NCBI GenBank assembly: GCA_030744755.1
Contig: JASLPY010000057.1
Location: 1 to 34,947 of the forward strand
DNA: 34,947 nt
From: Kiritimatiellia bacterium
GTDB lineage: Bacteria; Verrucomicrobiota; Kiritimatiellia; UBA8416; JADHWI01
Direction of reading: 5' to 3'
Positions 1-8,128 of the stretch are shown here, in pieces (the first letter of the stretch is position 1; every line of letters starts with the position of its first letter). The translations under genes and the position numbers were made by a program. The notes under the pieces were generated by a model that saw only the letters and a list, made by a program, of their open reading frames with translations, was not told the DNA's origin and did not search any database.

Positions 1-89
1 AGTGACTGAGACGGTTCCCGGGCAGACAGGTGACGTCGGGTTGGCGCTGGGGTTGTGCGTACTCAGTCTCAGAGATGGTCAACCGACCG

Positions 90-1100
90 CTATGGCACGG
101 AAACCGCGTGGGTGAGTAACGCTCGTAGCGTGCACAGGCCCTGCCACTGGCCGTGGCGCATGGGATGGGCGCCTTGGGATCGCTTGGGACTGTATCGGTC
201 GCGATGCTGCTCGAACACCTGTTCGACGAACTCGCGGCTGCCGATGACTAAACCATCGGTGAAGTATCGCACGCGGCAGCGCAGCAGCTCGGGCAGCGGC
301 AGCTCGCCGCCGGCGTCGAGCACTTGCTGAACCTGCTCCAGGCTGAAGCCCGGTTTGCCGGCTTTACCGTGGGCTGCGTCAGCGAGCCGGCGCACGCCCT
401 GGGTGTAGAGCCAGCGTCGGTAGATACCGCGCACCTTGCCCCAGGGGGCATGGATGCCATAGATGGCGACCAGGGTTTTGAGTCCGGCACGAGCGGCCTT
501 GCCGCCGCCCATGGCCTCGCCGTAGCCGCTGAATCGATAGTCCTTGGGATCGGTAACCAGGCCTGCCCGCACGGGATTGAGGTCGATGTAAGCAGCCGTG
601 GCCAGCAAGGCCTGTTCTGACCCCTGCACCAGGATGCTCTTGAACCGCTCGTTCCACAGCGGGCCGCAGCGGTCGTGGCGCTGGTTGTACCATGTGGAGA
701 ATGTCCATTGGAGCGTCTTAAAGAACTCGCTGATATCGTACATGCGATAGGTGTAACGGGCCTTGAACTCTTCGGCCGCTGCGTCCATGCCCTGCTCACG
801 CAGATCACTGAGTTGCTGCGTGATCTGCTTGACCTGAAAGGACTCGTAAATGAGGTCCAGGCGCCGAGCCAGTTCCTCATCATCGATATCGACCCGCTCG
901 GGCACTTCCACCAGAAAATGTGTGTGCGTGTCGAGAAATGCGTAGGTGAGGATGCGTAGACCGCAGAAATCGGCATACTTGCGCATCAACCGGTGCAGCA
1001 TCTCCTTCTCGGCGTGGCCCAGCAACGCGCGTTTCCCGATGATTCTGGCCATGCAGTGGTAGAAACCGTGGCCCTCGGCCTTGATACGGGCTCGTCTCAT
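90..1100 (-). CDS. REP-associated tyrosine transposase (RAYT, Y1_Tnp/IS200-like)
   Basis: A 336-aa single-strand DNA transposase of the Y1 HUH family. The metal-binding HxH is visible as THTHF (H59, H61), followed by the conserved block ending in WNERFKSIL that RAYTs share. The Tyr before NQRHDR (WYNQRH) is the likely nucleophile. The C-terminal third (after about residue 200) resembles the Trp/Arg-rich helical DNA-binding extension of environmental RAYTs. I chose ATG at 1100 because GGGAGGA lies about 8 nt upstream; an in-frame TTG at 1136 adds 12 residues but has no comparable ribosome site. Such genes are usually single-copy and mobilise short palindromic REP repeats rather than themselves. 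The two 60-bp direct repeats just upstream at 1156-1288 are candidate substrates. Family assignment is firm; activity is unknown. Confidence 0.88.
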   Translation of the reverse strand: MRRARIKAEGHGFYHCMARIIGKRALLGHAEKEMLHRLMRKYADFCGLRILTYAFLDTHTHFLVEVPERVDIDDEELARRLDLIYESFQVKQITQQLSDLREQGMDAAAEEFKARYTYRMYDISEFFKTLQWTFSTWYNQRHDRCGPLWNERFKSILVQGSEQALLATAAYIDLNPVRAGLVTDPKDYRFSGYGEAMGGGKAARAGLKTLVAIYGIHAPWGKVRGIYRRWLYTQGVRRLADAAHGKAGKPGFSLEQVQQVLDAGGELPLPELLRCRVRYFTDGLVIGSREFVEQVFEQHRDRYSPKRSQGAHPMRHGQWQGLCTLRALLTHAVSVP

Positions 1101-1155
1101 GTCAGCATCCTCCCTGTTCGTCAGCGGACGCGCCAATCGTGCCCTCTATTGAGAG

Positions 1156-1288
1156 AAAGAACGGAGGATCACCGGATTCCAAAGAAAGTTCCAGAAAAGT
1201 GTCTGTCACCTATTCGCCTATTCTACTAAAAGAACGGAGGAGGACCGGTTTCCAAAGAAAGTTTCAGAGAAGTGTCTGTCACCTATTC
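1156..1288. repeat. Two 60-bp direct repeats next to the RAYT gene
   Basis: Unit 1 is 1156-1215 and unit 2 is 1229-1288, offset by 73 bp and about 90% identical. Both start AAAGAACGGAGGA and end GTGTCTGTCACCTATTC. The middle contains an ACCGG core and, in unit 2, the short palindrome GAAAGTTTC. The second unit runs over the stop codon of the FGE-like gene at 1283. Position beside a RAYT suggests REP/BIME-type elements, but I see no long stem, so that is inference. Confidence 0.8.
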
Positions 1289-2329
1289 ATTCTTTGGCCG
1301 CCGGGCGCGCTCATCCGGCTCCGCGGTGCCCAGCACGACGCGGAAGCCCAGTATGGCGTAGAAGTTCGCCTCGGGATAAAAACGGTAACGGCCGGCCGAA
1401 CGCAGGAAAGGACCCATGCTTTCAAAACTGTCACTGCCCGCTATAACACCGGGGGGCGAATGAGGTGCCGGGCCATTGAAACAGCCGCCACGCGCTACCC
1501 GCTTCTTCCCCTCGGCAGGACCGGTTGGATCCACCTGCGATGAGCCTGTCGAATCCGTGGTCTTTCCCGTCGCGTACGGTCCGTACCAGTCCAGGCACCA
1601 TTCGTACACGTTGCCGTGCATGTCATACAGTCCCCACGCGTTAGGCCTTCTCTCCCCAACATCCATGGCCTTACCCGCCCCGACGTTCGCAAAACTCTTC
1701 AGGTAACGGGGACTCTTGAGATCGGCCTTCTCCTCGCCGTCATACTTCACGTTGTAAGAACCCGTGGACCCAGCCCGGCACGCGTACTCCCATTCCGCCT
1801 CTGTGGGCAGGCGATAGACATACCCTTTCGGGAGACGACCGGCCTTGCCCTCAATGTCCGTTATCCTGGCGCAGAATTCCATGGCCCTTTGCCATGAAAC
1901 ACATTCCATGGGATGCCGGAGGTTCAGACGGCCGCTCTCGTAGTTGCTCCTTCCACTCCTCGACCTGTAAAAGAGCGCCAGGCCGTCATGGAGAGGCCCC
2001 CGTGCATACTGCCAGCTATCGTGCTCATAGTCCGGTAGCATGATGTCGTAGTACTGTTTCTGCGTGACCTCGTAGATCCCCATGTAGAAGGGATGACTGA
2101 TCGTCACCTTGTGCTGTTGCTCATCCTCGCGGCGATCGGGTTCGGTCTCCGGACTGCCCATAAGAAAGGTCCCCGCCGGAATGCGTTTGAGTTTCAACTC
2201 AATGCCGGGCACGGTCCGCTCCGGCGACTTGAGATTCCTGAGTGCGGCGGGGTCATCCGCGGCAGGCGCGAGAAGGACACAAACATGCAGCAGTGCTGCT
2301 GTTGCCAGTATTCTCGTTTGTGCTTTCAT
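1283..2329 (-). CDS. Secreted FGE-like (SUMF1/FGE-sulfatase domain) protein lacking the catalytic Cys pair
   Basis: A 348-aa protein with a signal peptide (hydrophobic stretch, residues 7-24) and a complete FGE-sulfatase fold from about residue 45 to the end. Landmarks are GTFLMGSP near residue 53, VTISHPFYMGIYEVT, RLPTEAEWEYACRAG, AWGLYDMHGNVYEWC and a terminal LGFRVV. True formylglycine-generating enzymes carry two cysteines five residues apart after the RGG motif (human C336/C341). Here RGGCFNGP is followed by a Pro/Ser-rich loop and no such pair, so this is unlikely to mature sulfatases. FGE-like proteins of this kind are abundant in PVC bacteria, with unknown roles. Start: ATG 2329 with AAGGA upstream and a proper signal peptide; the frame opens further upstream but without a signal. 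It lies 49 bp downstream of the metallopeptidase gene, so it is probably cotranscribed. Confidence 0.85.
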   Translation of the reverse strand: MKAQTRILATAALLHVCVLLAPAADDPAALRNLKSPERTVPGIELKLKRIPAGTFLMGSPETEPDRREDEQQHKVTISHPFYMGIYEVTQKQYYDIMLPDYEHDSWQYARGPLHDGLALFYRSRSGRSNYESGRLNLRHPMECVSWQRAMEFCARITDIEGKAGRLPKGYVYRLPTEAEWEYACRAGSTGSYNVKYDGEEKADLKSPRYLKSFANVGAGKAMDVGERRPNAWGLYDMHGNVYEWCLDWYGPYATGKTTDSTGSSQVDPTGPAEGKKRVARGGCFNGPAPHSPPGVIAGSDSFESMGPFLRSAGRYRFYPEANFYAILGFRVVLGTAEPDERARRPKNE

Positions 2330-2355
2330 GAGTTGTCCTTCTTGTAGAACATCCG

Positions 2356-2374
2356 TCGGACCGGACCGATCCGA
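2356..2374. repeat. TCGGACC-type quasi-palindrome in leader of FGE-like gene
   Basis: A 19-bp near-palindrome TCGGACCGGACCGATCCGA (16 of 19 positions symmetric), about 27 bp upstream of the ATG at 2329. A related sequence precedes the metallopeptidase gene at 6248-6267. Regulatory or repeat function is not known. Confidence 0.55.
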
Positions 2375-2378
2375 CAAA

Positions 2379-5300
2379 TCATTCCGATCGCTTCTTCGCC
2401 CCCGCCGGATCTTCCATCTGCACCGGTCCCCGCACCCACTCAATCCATCTCCTTATCCGTGGCAGGTCCTTAACCGAGCCGTCGATTTCCCACCTGAGCC
2501 GCCAGTCCCAGTCACATGCCCTGTGCCAGGTCGCCTGGCTTTGAGCCTCCAGGAGAGACTCAAGTGAACGGAAATCCTCATGGTTGACCTTACCGCCGAT
2601 CGATCGCTCGACCTCCTTCTTCATATAGGAGCGATACGGATAATTGTAGTGGCCGCTGAAGGCGAGCCAGCCGAGCGTCTTCAACCAGTCATGCTCCGGC
2701 TTGTACTTCAGGGTGTTCTCCTTAACGGCCTCGCCAAGCACAATGGACGCCTGCACCACCTTCTTCTTCAAGTCTCCTGTTCGCGCAGCAACGTAGGCTC
2801 TCGAATCCGGGTGGCGTCCCCCCGGCTTCCCGACCGCTTCAGGCAGATTGTTGAACTCGGCCTTCAGCTCGCGTTCGCGATCGGCGAGCTTCTGCCTGGC
2901 TTCTTCATGCCGACGTCTCGCTTCCGCAACTTCCGGGGTCGTGATGCTCTCAATCTCCTTGAGTACTTCGCTGCTTTGTTTGCGCAGGTCATCATAATAG
3001 GCGGACATCGGCTTCATCTTTTCATTGATCAACGCCGCCCGTTCTTTATCGACGCCGTCATACTCCTTTATGCAGGCGTCGACAAACTCCCGGGTAATCC
3101 GCCGCGGCGCGTGCCGCCGGGCTGCCGGCGCTGTTGTGAAATCTTCGTACACCGCGTAGTACACTCGCAGATAATCGAGACTACCCTTGAAATGTCGCTT
3201 CCCTCTTCGAGTCGCCGCGATGAAGTTGCGTTTCTCGATACCCTGCGGATACACATCCGCCGGGCGGAAGCCTGATGCCTTCTCTGCCGCCTTTCGGTCA
3301 TCGATCCAGAGCGCGATTCTCTTTCCATCAATCTCAACCCTGCATCGCACCCACGTGTCTTTCGGCAACGCCGCGTCCGCCACAATCCTCTCGGTCGTGC
3401 CCGCGAGGGTGACTTCCAATTCGGCCCTGCCCGATGGGCCCGACGGAGTCAGAACAAAGCGGCTGTCCGAAGAGGTGCCGAAATCAAAGACCGCCTGGTT
3501 CGCGCCACCTTCCCAATTCAGGCCAATCTCCACGGTGAGCTGACCGAGATCGGCCAGGAGCGGCGAGGCCTCCGCATACTGCGTCCTGCCGTCAAAGTGG
3601 AAACCCCGGTGCTCGCCGTCCATGACAAATTCAGGCTGTCCGTAAAGATGGCCGTTAAGGTTCAGGACGTAGAAGCGTCCACCGGCACGATCCTTGCCTG
3701 TATACCTGAACCAGTCTTCAAGCACCTCCGCCTCCGGTGCATCCATCGCGTAGTTGGCCCAGAGCTTCTCCCCGTCGTCCTTTTCCTGCATGGGCCGCAA
3801 CGGCACTTCATTGGGCACGACCGAATGGCCGGCCTTCGCCTCCGGATGAACGATCTTCGTATACCCGCTCACCTGGTTGTCAAAGGGCACCACAACCGGA
3901 TGCACCACGCGCGTATACCCTGATATCTTGATGTCGCCATGGATATAGGCCTGGCCGCTGATCTTCGCGTTGCCCGAGACGACGACTCCGGGCCCCCTGA
4001 TCACCGCGAAGTCCTCAATCGCCGCATGGTCCAGGACTCTCGCGCCGTTGAGCACCATGGCATCGGGCGCCACATAGGCGGTCGGCGCCACCTCGGAGGA
4101 ATCACTTACCCATCCGCCACCGTTAGGATGCCGATGGCCCTTGATGCCGTCCTGCATCCAATCAACATGCCTGTCCAGGAATCTCAGGTGCGGAACATAC
4201 CTGCGTAGCCAGCGCCAGTGCTCTGTGTCTATCTTGTCGTCAGCCACGGCCTTTTCAGTCTCCGCCTTGACCTTGTCCAGCTCTGCCCGAACCGCCGGAA
4301 GCGCCTCGCTCAAGAACTTCGCCTGAGGCGTATCGCCTGGATTCGGAATCACGCACACTCCGCCGTCGAACCTGTTGCGCCAGCCGCCCAGATAGTTGAG
4401 GCCATAATCTTCGACATCACCGGGCCTATTGCGCGGCGTGCCCGGACGACAGGCGGTGAGCTTAACCTCGTAGGGATAGCGGTAAGCGTGACGCCCGTTC
4501 AACAGCATTCCGATCCCACCCCGTCCGGGAACGGTAAACAACGCCGACGGTGTGGCCGCGACCGTCAGCCAGAACCGGCGGTCGCCGGGCTTGAGCGCCA
4601 TCTTCATGACACCCTTGTTCCAGAGCGGGCTGTACCTGACCCGCCCATCGGCACCGGCAACGACGATGCAAGCGCGCCAGTCTCCGTGAGTTGCGGCATC
4701 GTAGAACCCGCGGAGATCAACGGCGATGCGTTCGGCGCCCTTCTCCGGCACCAACCTTATAACGTTTGAGCCAAACGCTTCGGGAGATTCACCCCAGGGA
4801 ATGCGGTACAGACCGGCCCGGCGATCCACGGCCTCCAGGTAATTGCGTTTCACGGAGATGTAGTCGCGCCGGAGATTCTCCTGGAGCTCGCAATCGAATT
4901 CCGCGAGCCGGGCCGCGAATTCGCCCATCATGTCACCCACGCCGCGAATACCACTCCGGAACAGCCCCCGCTGATGCCCAACCCTTGCCAGCGTGTGAAA
5001 GATGGAGGGTTCTCCCTGACCGGTCGGCAGAGTGATCGACATGCAGTAGCCCCAATTCGGATCTTGCCCCATGATTGCATAGAACAGCCCCGTTCCGTAG
5101 GCCCCGTGAACACACATCCGCCATGGCCGCATGGCGTTGTTGTAGAAGGTCGGATGCGCCGGATCGCAGATGGTCGAACAGGAATCAGACAAAATTTCGC
5201 CCCCTCCTCCATCGACTCTCGGCCCCAGGGCAAGGCCATGGCCCCATTCATGGGCCAGCGTCAGACCCCAGGGGCCACCGCCGGCGTACTTGACCGCGCA

Positions 5301-6233
5301 GCTGCCGCCACCGCCTCCGGCATAACCACCCAGCCATTGATGCCCGTCCCGATACGTTCCGCAGACGGTGATCACGTACTTGCTCAGCTCGGCATTGCGC
5401 CAGGCCGGCACCAGTAAACCCGCGTGCTCCTGGTAGGCCCACATGTCCTCGGCAAAGGCCACGGAACCTTCCCGGTAGAGCCGGGCCTTCTCCGGCTCAA
5501 AGCGATTGACCCAGGGACTGTATTTTTCCCTCGGCGCGTGTTGTGATCCTGAGACCCATACGAAGTGTTTGCTCTCAACGCGCATGGTTCCGGGCTCACC
5601 CGGCCTGGCGTTGTTCGGCCAGGCATCAACCCGGCTGTTCAGCTTGTACTCGTCCTGCGTCAGCGTGGCGCGCATCTTCTCCATCTCTTTGCGATACAGT
5701 GCGAGAATCCACTTCTCATCCTCTTCAATGAAGGTTCCCTTGGTAAAGCAGCGCCTGGTGCCATCTTCAAGACGAAGCACGACGGCCGGACAGAAGAAGG
5801 GCCCCGGCTCGAAGGGATTCCCGTAACGGTTGCCAATGCCCCGAAACCCGATGAGATGGGCCTTGAACCGGCGCGCCCGATTCCAGGGCACCCTCAAGGA
5901 GAGCGCCTCAACACCGAGGATCAGATGCTCACCCACGTCGCAGGGATACATCGCCCTTTCGCGCAGCGTCCAGGTCCGGAGCGGCATGGCCTTGCTGATC
6001 TCGATGGTGTCCACGCCCTTGCGTGGCCACCAGTCGACATCGCGACGCTCGTAGGCGTTCGGGTTCACCCCTCCCGCCTGCTTCACCTTGTACAGCTCAA
6101 CACCCGGCTTCCTGCCGGCGCCCGGATAACGGGCATAGGAGAAGAAGTCATAATTTTCAGCAGCGACGCCGGGCGAGGCACCGGCGGCAAGCAGCAACGT
6201 AACGGCACCAGCGATGACTTTTCTTGTTCTCAT
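2379..6233 (-). CDS. Secreted multidomain metallopeptidase-like protein with hexapeptide and LamG-like modules
   Basis: A 1284-aa exported protein that I do not recognise as a named gene. Signal peptide about residues 1-25. The N-terminal 600 residues hold a metallopeptidase-like core: HEWGH at 328-332, preceded by a Gly-rich stretch, then EILSD starting at E346. This HExxH plus ExxSD layout recalls gluzincins (compare EAISD of thermolysin) and DUF6055/M60-like proteins. Residues about 716-780 form imperfect hexapeptide repeats of left-handed beta-helix type (TAYVAPDAMVLNGARV and following, with two near-repeats of ISGYT.VVHP). Residues about 830-1028 look like a LamG/concanavalin-A domain (FHFDGRTQYAEAS, LPKDTWVRCRV). 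A charged coiled coil follows at about 1060-1130. Start: ATG 6233 gives the signal peptide; its ribosome site is weak. It lies 164 bp downstream of araA. Protease activity and substrate are inference; it may act on glycoprotein-linked carbohydrate. Confidence 0.75.
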   Translation of the reverse strand: MRTRKVIAGAVTLLLAAGASPGVAAENYDFFSYARYPGAGRKPGVELYKVKQAGGVNPNAYERRDVDWWPRKGVDTIEISKAMPLRTWTLRERAMYPCDVGEHLILGVEALSLRVPWNRARRFKAHLIGFRGIGNRYGNPFEPGPFFCPAVVLRLEDGTRRCFTKGTFIEEDEKWILALYRKEMEKMRATLTQDEYKLNSRVDAWPNNARPGEPGTMRVESKHFVWVSGSQHAPREKYSPWVNRFEPEKARLYREGSVAFAEDMWAYQEHAGLLVPAWRNAELSKYVITVCGTYRDGHQWLGGYAGGGGGSCAVKYAGGGPWGLTLAHEWGHGLALGPRVDGGGGEILSDSCSTICDPAHPTFYNNAMRPWRMCVHGAYGTGLFYAIMGQDPNWGYCMSITLPTGQGEPSIFHTLARVGHQRGLFRSGIRGVGDMMGEFAARLAEFDCELQENLRRDYISVKRNYLEAVDRRAGLYRIPWGESPEAFGSNVIRLVPEKGAERIAVDLRGFYDAATHGDWRACIVVAGADGRVRYSPLWNKGVMKMALKPGDRRFWLTVAATPSALFTVPGRGGIGMLLNGRHAYRYPYEVKLTACRPGTPRNRPGDVEDYGLNYLGGWRNRFDGGVCVIPNPGDTPQAKFLSEALPAVRAELDKVKAETEKAVADDKIDTEHWRWLRRYVPHLRFLDRHVDWMQDGIKGHRHPNGGGWVSDSSEVAPTAYVAPDAMVLNGARVLDHAAIEDFAVIRGPGVVVSGNAKISGQAYIHGDIKISGYTRVVHPVVVPFDNQVSGYTKIVHPEAKAGHSVVPNEVPLRPMQEKDDGEKLWANYAMDAPEAEVLEDWFRYTGKDRAGGRFYVLNLNGHLYGQPEFVMDGEHRGFHFDGRTQYAEASPLLADLGQLTVEIGLNWEGGANQAVFDFGTSSDSRFVLTPSGPSGRAELEVTLAGTTERIVADAALPKDTWVRCRVEIDGKRIALWIDDRKAAEKASGFRPADVYPQGIEKRNFIAATRRGKRHFKGSLDYLRVYYAVYEDFTTAPAARRHAPRRITREFVDACIKEYDGVDKERAALINEKMKPMSAYYDDLRKQSSEVLKEIESITTPEVAEARRRHEEARQKLADRERELKAEFNNLPEAVGKPGGRHPDSRAYVAARTGDLKKKVVQASIVLGEAVKENTLKYKPEHDWLKTLGWLAFSGHYNYPYRSYMKKEVERSIGGKVNHEDFRSLESLLEAQSQATWHRACDWDWRLRWEIDGSVKDLPRIRRWIEWVRGPVQMEDPAGAKKRSE

Positions 6234-6247
6234 GTGTTCGCCCAAAG

Positions 6248-6267
6248 ATCCGTCTGATCGGTCGGAT
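6248..6267. repeat. Leader near-palindrome related to 2356-2374
   Basis: ATCCGTCTGATCGGTCGGAT has ATCCG/CGGAT arms and shares the CCGACCGATC-type core with the repeat in the leader of the FGE-like gene. It ends about 15 bp upstream of the ATG at 6233. Two consecutive genes therefore carry the same element just before their starts. Confidence 0.45.
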
Positions 6268-6397
6268 TCTTTCTTGCATCCTGCATCGACAAAGCTCACG
6301 ACAAAGAACCCCACATCTCCCCTAATACCCCCTCACATCCTTCAGGCACTTGTGCCATTTCTCGGGCGCAGACTTCTTTCCTGGAGCCTCAGCGGAA

Positions 6398-7879
6398 TTA
6401 CGATTGGCGCGAGCGTAGTGCCGCGTCATTCCATCGCAACTCTTTCTTAAAAGCATGCAGGTTCGTCTCCTTGTCGATAACCAGGCATTCCACGTCCGCT
6501 ATTTCCGCAAAATCCAGGATGTGCCTGGTCGTTGCCGCCGCGCTGAAGGCCGTGTGATGCGCTCCGCCGCCGTAAATCCAGGCGGTAGCGGCAATTTTCA
6601 GATCAGGTTGCGGCACCCACAGGGCGCGCGCTACGGGCAGGTTCGGCATGTCCGATTCCGGTTCAATAACATCCACCTCGTTGACGATCATCCTGAACCG
6701 GTCGCCCATGTCGATCACGGTCACGTTAATCGCCGGACCGGGCGCGACATTGAACACGAGCCGGGCCGGATCGGCCTTGCCGCCGATGCCAAGCGGATGG
6801 ACTTCAAGTGACGGCTTGCCCTGCGCTGTTGACGGACAGACCTCCAGCATATGAGCGCCCAGCACCTTCATTCCCTTGCCGTCAAGGTGATAGGTATAGT
6901 CTTCCATGAATGACGCGCCGCCATCGAGGCCTTCGCCCATGACCTTGATCGACCGTAACAGCGCCGCGGTCTTCCAGTCACCTTCCGCGCCGAACCCGTA
7001 CCCGTCAGCCATCAGTCTCTGGACGGCCAGGCCCGGAAGCTGGTTGAGCCCGGTAAGGTTTTCAAAGGTGGTGGTAAATGCTGTGAACCCGCCGTCCTCA
7101 AGAAACGCGCGCATTCCGATTTCCACTCTCGCGGCTTCGCGCAGTGATCCGCTGTTATCCGACCCGCTGCCCATGGCGTAAAGGACGGAGTATTCCGCCA
7201 CGAGTTTATCGACTTCTGCGTCTGTCGCGCCGTCAACAAGGACGGCCAGGTCCCCCATCCCGAAACCGTTTACCGAGTAACCGAACTTCAACTGTGCTTC
7301 GACCTTGTCGCCCTCGGTAACCGCCACTTCGCGCATGTTATCGCCAAAACGCGCGACCTTCATGTCCTGCGAATCCTGCCAGGCCAGCGCGGCGCGTGCC
7401 CAGTCGCCGAGTTCGGCAAGAACGTCAGGGTCCTCCCAGTGCCCGACAACAACCTTGCGATTCTTTCTCATCCTCGAACAAATGTACCCGAACTCACGCC
7501 CGCCATGCGCGGACTGGTTCAGGTTCATGAAATCCATATCGATCCCGGCCCATGGAATGTCGCGGTTGAACTGGGTATGCAGATGAACAAAGGGTTTCTT
7601 CAGCCGGCCAAGCCCGGCAATCCACATCTTGGCGGGAGAGAAGGTATGCATCCAGGTCACCAGCCCCCCGCAATCAGGGTCGGCCTCAGCGTCCCGGCAG
7701 CAGGCGCTTATTTCGTCCGGCGTCTTGAGGACAGGTTTGAATAGTACTTCTGATGGAATCTCAGCGCAGGCAGAGAGCGCTTCCGCGATGACTCTGGAAT
7801 CAGCCGCAACCTGCTTCAGGGTCTCCTCTCCGTAAAGATGCTGGCTGCCCGTAACAAACCATAGCTTACCTGTTTTCAT
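6398..7879 (-). CDS. araA: L-arabinose isomerase
   Basis: A 493-aa cytoplasmic enzyme that isomerises L-arabinose to L-ribulose; the E. coli enzyme is 500 aa. The sequence is collinear with the family throughout. The four Mn-binding/catalytic residues known from E. coli (E306, E333, H350, H450) correspond to E299 in [14 protein letters not shown]326 in [10 protein letters not shown]343 in [10 protein letters not shown] and H442 in [10 protein letters not shown]. The N-terminal [10 protein letters not shown] is also typical. Start: ATG 7879 with GGAG about 7 nt upstream. It is divergent from the ROK regulator, sharing a 249-bp intergenic region with a perfect 15-bp palindrome. The two GH127 enzymes beyond the regulator would supply its substrate. 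No ribulokinase or epimerase gene is in the window. Confidence 0.96.
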   Translation of the reverse strand: MKTGKLWFVTGSQHLYGEETLKQVAADSRVIAEALSACAEIPSEVLFKPVLKTPDEISACCRDAEADPDCGGLVTWMHTFSPAKMWIAGLGRLKKPFVHLHTQFNRDIPWAGIDMDFMNLNQSAHGGREFGYICSRMRKNRKVVVGHWEDPDVLAELGDWARAALAWQDSQDMKVARFGDNMREVAVTEGDKVEAQLKFGYSVNGFGMGDLAVLVDGATDAEVDKLVAEYSVLYAMGSGSDNSGSLREAARVEIGMRAFLEDGGFTAFTTTFENLTGLNQLPGLAVQRLMADGYGFGAEGDWKTAALLRSIKVMGEGLDGGASFMEDYTYHLDGKGMKVLGAHMLEVCPSTAQGKPSLEVHPLGIGGKADPARLVFNVAPGPAINVTVIDMGDRFRMIVNEVDVIEPESDMPNLPVARALWVPQPDLKIAATAWIYGGGAHHTAFSAAATTRHILDFAEIADVECLVIDKETNLHAFKKELRWNDAALRSRQS

Positions 7880-8064
7880 ATGAGCTCCAAAAAGGCACAG
7901 CAGAACGACAATCCCTGTATTTAATTCTGTTCATCATCCAGACCGGAAACGGAGTGGGGTCCAAAACCCAGACCTGTAGAAACTATTTCCACAGACAATT
8001 CATCTCTGACTTGATTTTACTCGACATCAATAGAGAATGTTTCCATTACTTATGTATCTTTAGA

Positions 8065-8093
8065 TTGACTTTTGCAACACTGTTGCATAATGT
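8065..8093 (+). promoter_or_regulatory. Predicted promoter of the ROK regulator gene
   Basis: TTGACT (8065-8070) and TAATGT (8088-8093) are separated by 17 bp; CATAAT at 8086-8091 is an alternative -10. The spacer is occupied almost exactly by the palindrome at 8073-8087. Transcription would start about 35 bp before the ATG at 8129. Confidence 0.5.
8073..8087. promoter_or_regulatory. Candidate ROK operator (perfect 7-1-7 palindrome)
   Basis: TGCAACA-C-TGTTGCA is a perfect inverted repeat with a one-base centre, placed between -35 and -10 of the regulator's promoter. NagC/Mlc/XylR-type ROK proteins bind palindromic operators and often repress themselves. The placement predicts steric autorepression and possibly shared control of araA. 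A related site occurs at 13908-13922. Confidence 0.65.
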
Positions 8094-8128
8094 ATTAGCG
8101 CAATCGCGAAGAAGGATCAAGGTTAAAC

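Larger units (their letters stand above)
7880..8128. promoter_or_regulatory. Divergent araA / ROK regulator intergenic region
   Basis: 249 bp, clearly more AT-rich than the flanking genes over 7980-8100. It holds the ROK promoter and operator described separately. For araA on the minus strand I find only weak candidates: TTGCAA (8072-8077 read on minus) overlaps the operator, with a poor TACATA -10 after 15 bp. I do not claim an araA start site. Confidence 0.6.

Noticed and set aside
248..976. Long minus-strand frame inside the RAYT gene
   Set aside because: Ser/Arg/Pro-rich shadow of the transposase in another phase of GC-rich DNA; no independent features.
1156..1288. Possible CRISPR fragment
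   Set aside because: Only two 60-bp units with a 13-bp separation, no spacer-sized intervals and no cas genes.
6345..6356. GGCAC-TT-GTGCC palindrome between araA and the metallopeptidase gene
   Set aside because: Five-bp stem without a T-tract; too weak to call a terminator.
6332..6440. Short minus-strand frame overlapping the end of araA and ending APEKWHKCLKDVRGY
   Set aside because: It looks protein-like and might be a relic gene tail, but it has no good ribosome site, starts inside araA and matches no family I can name.
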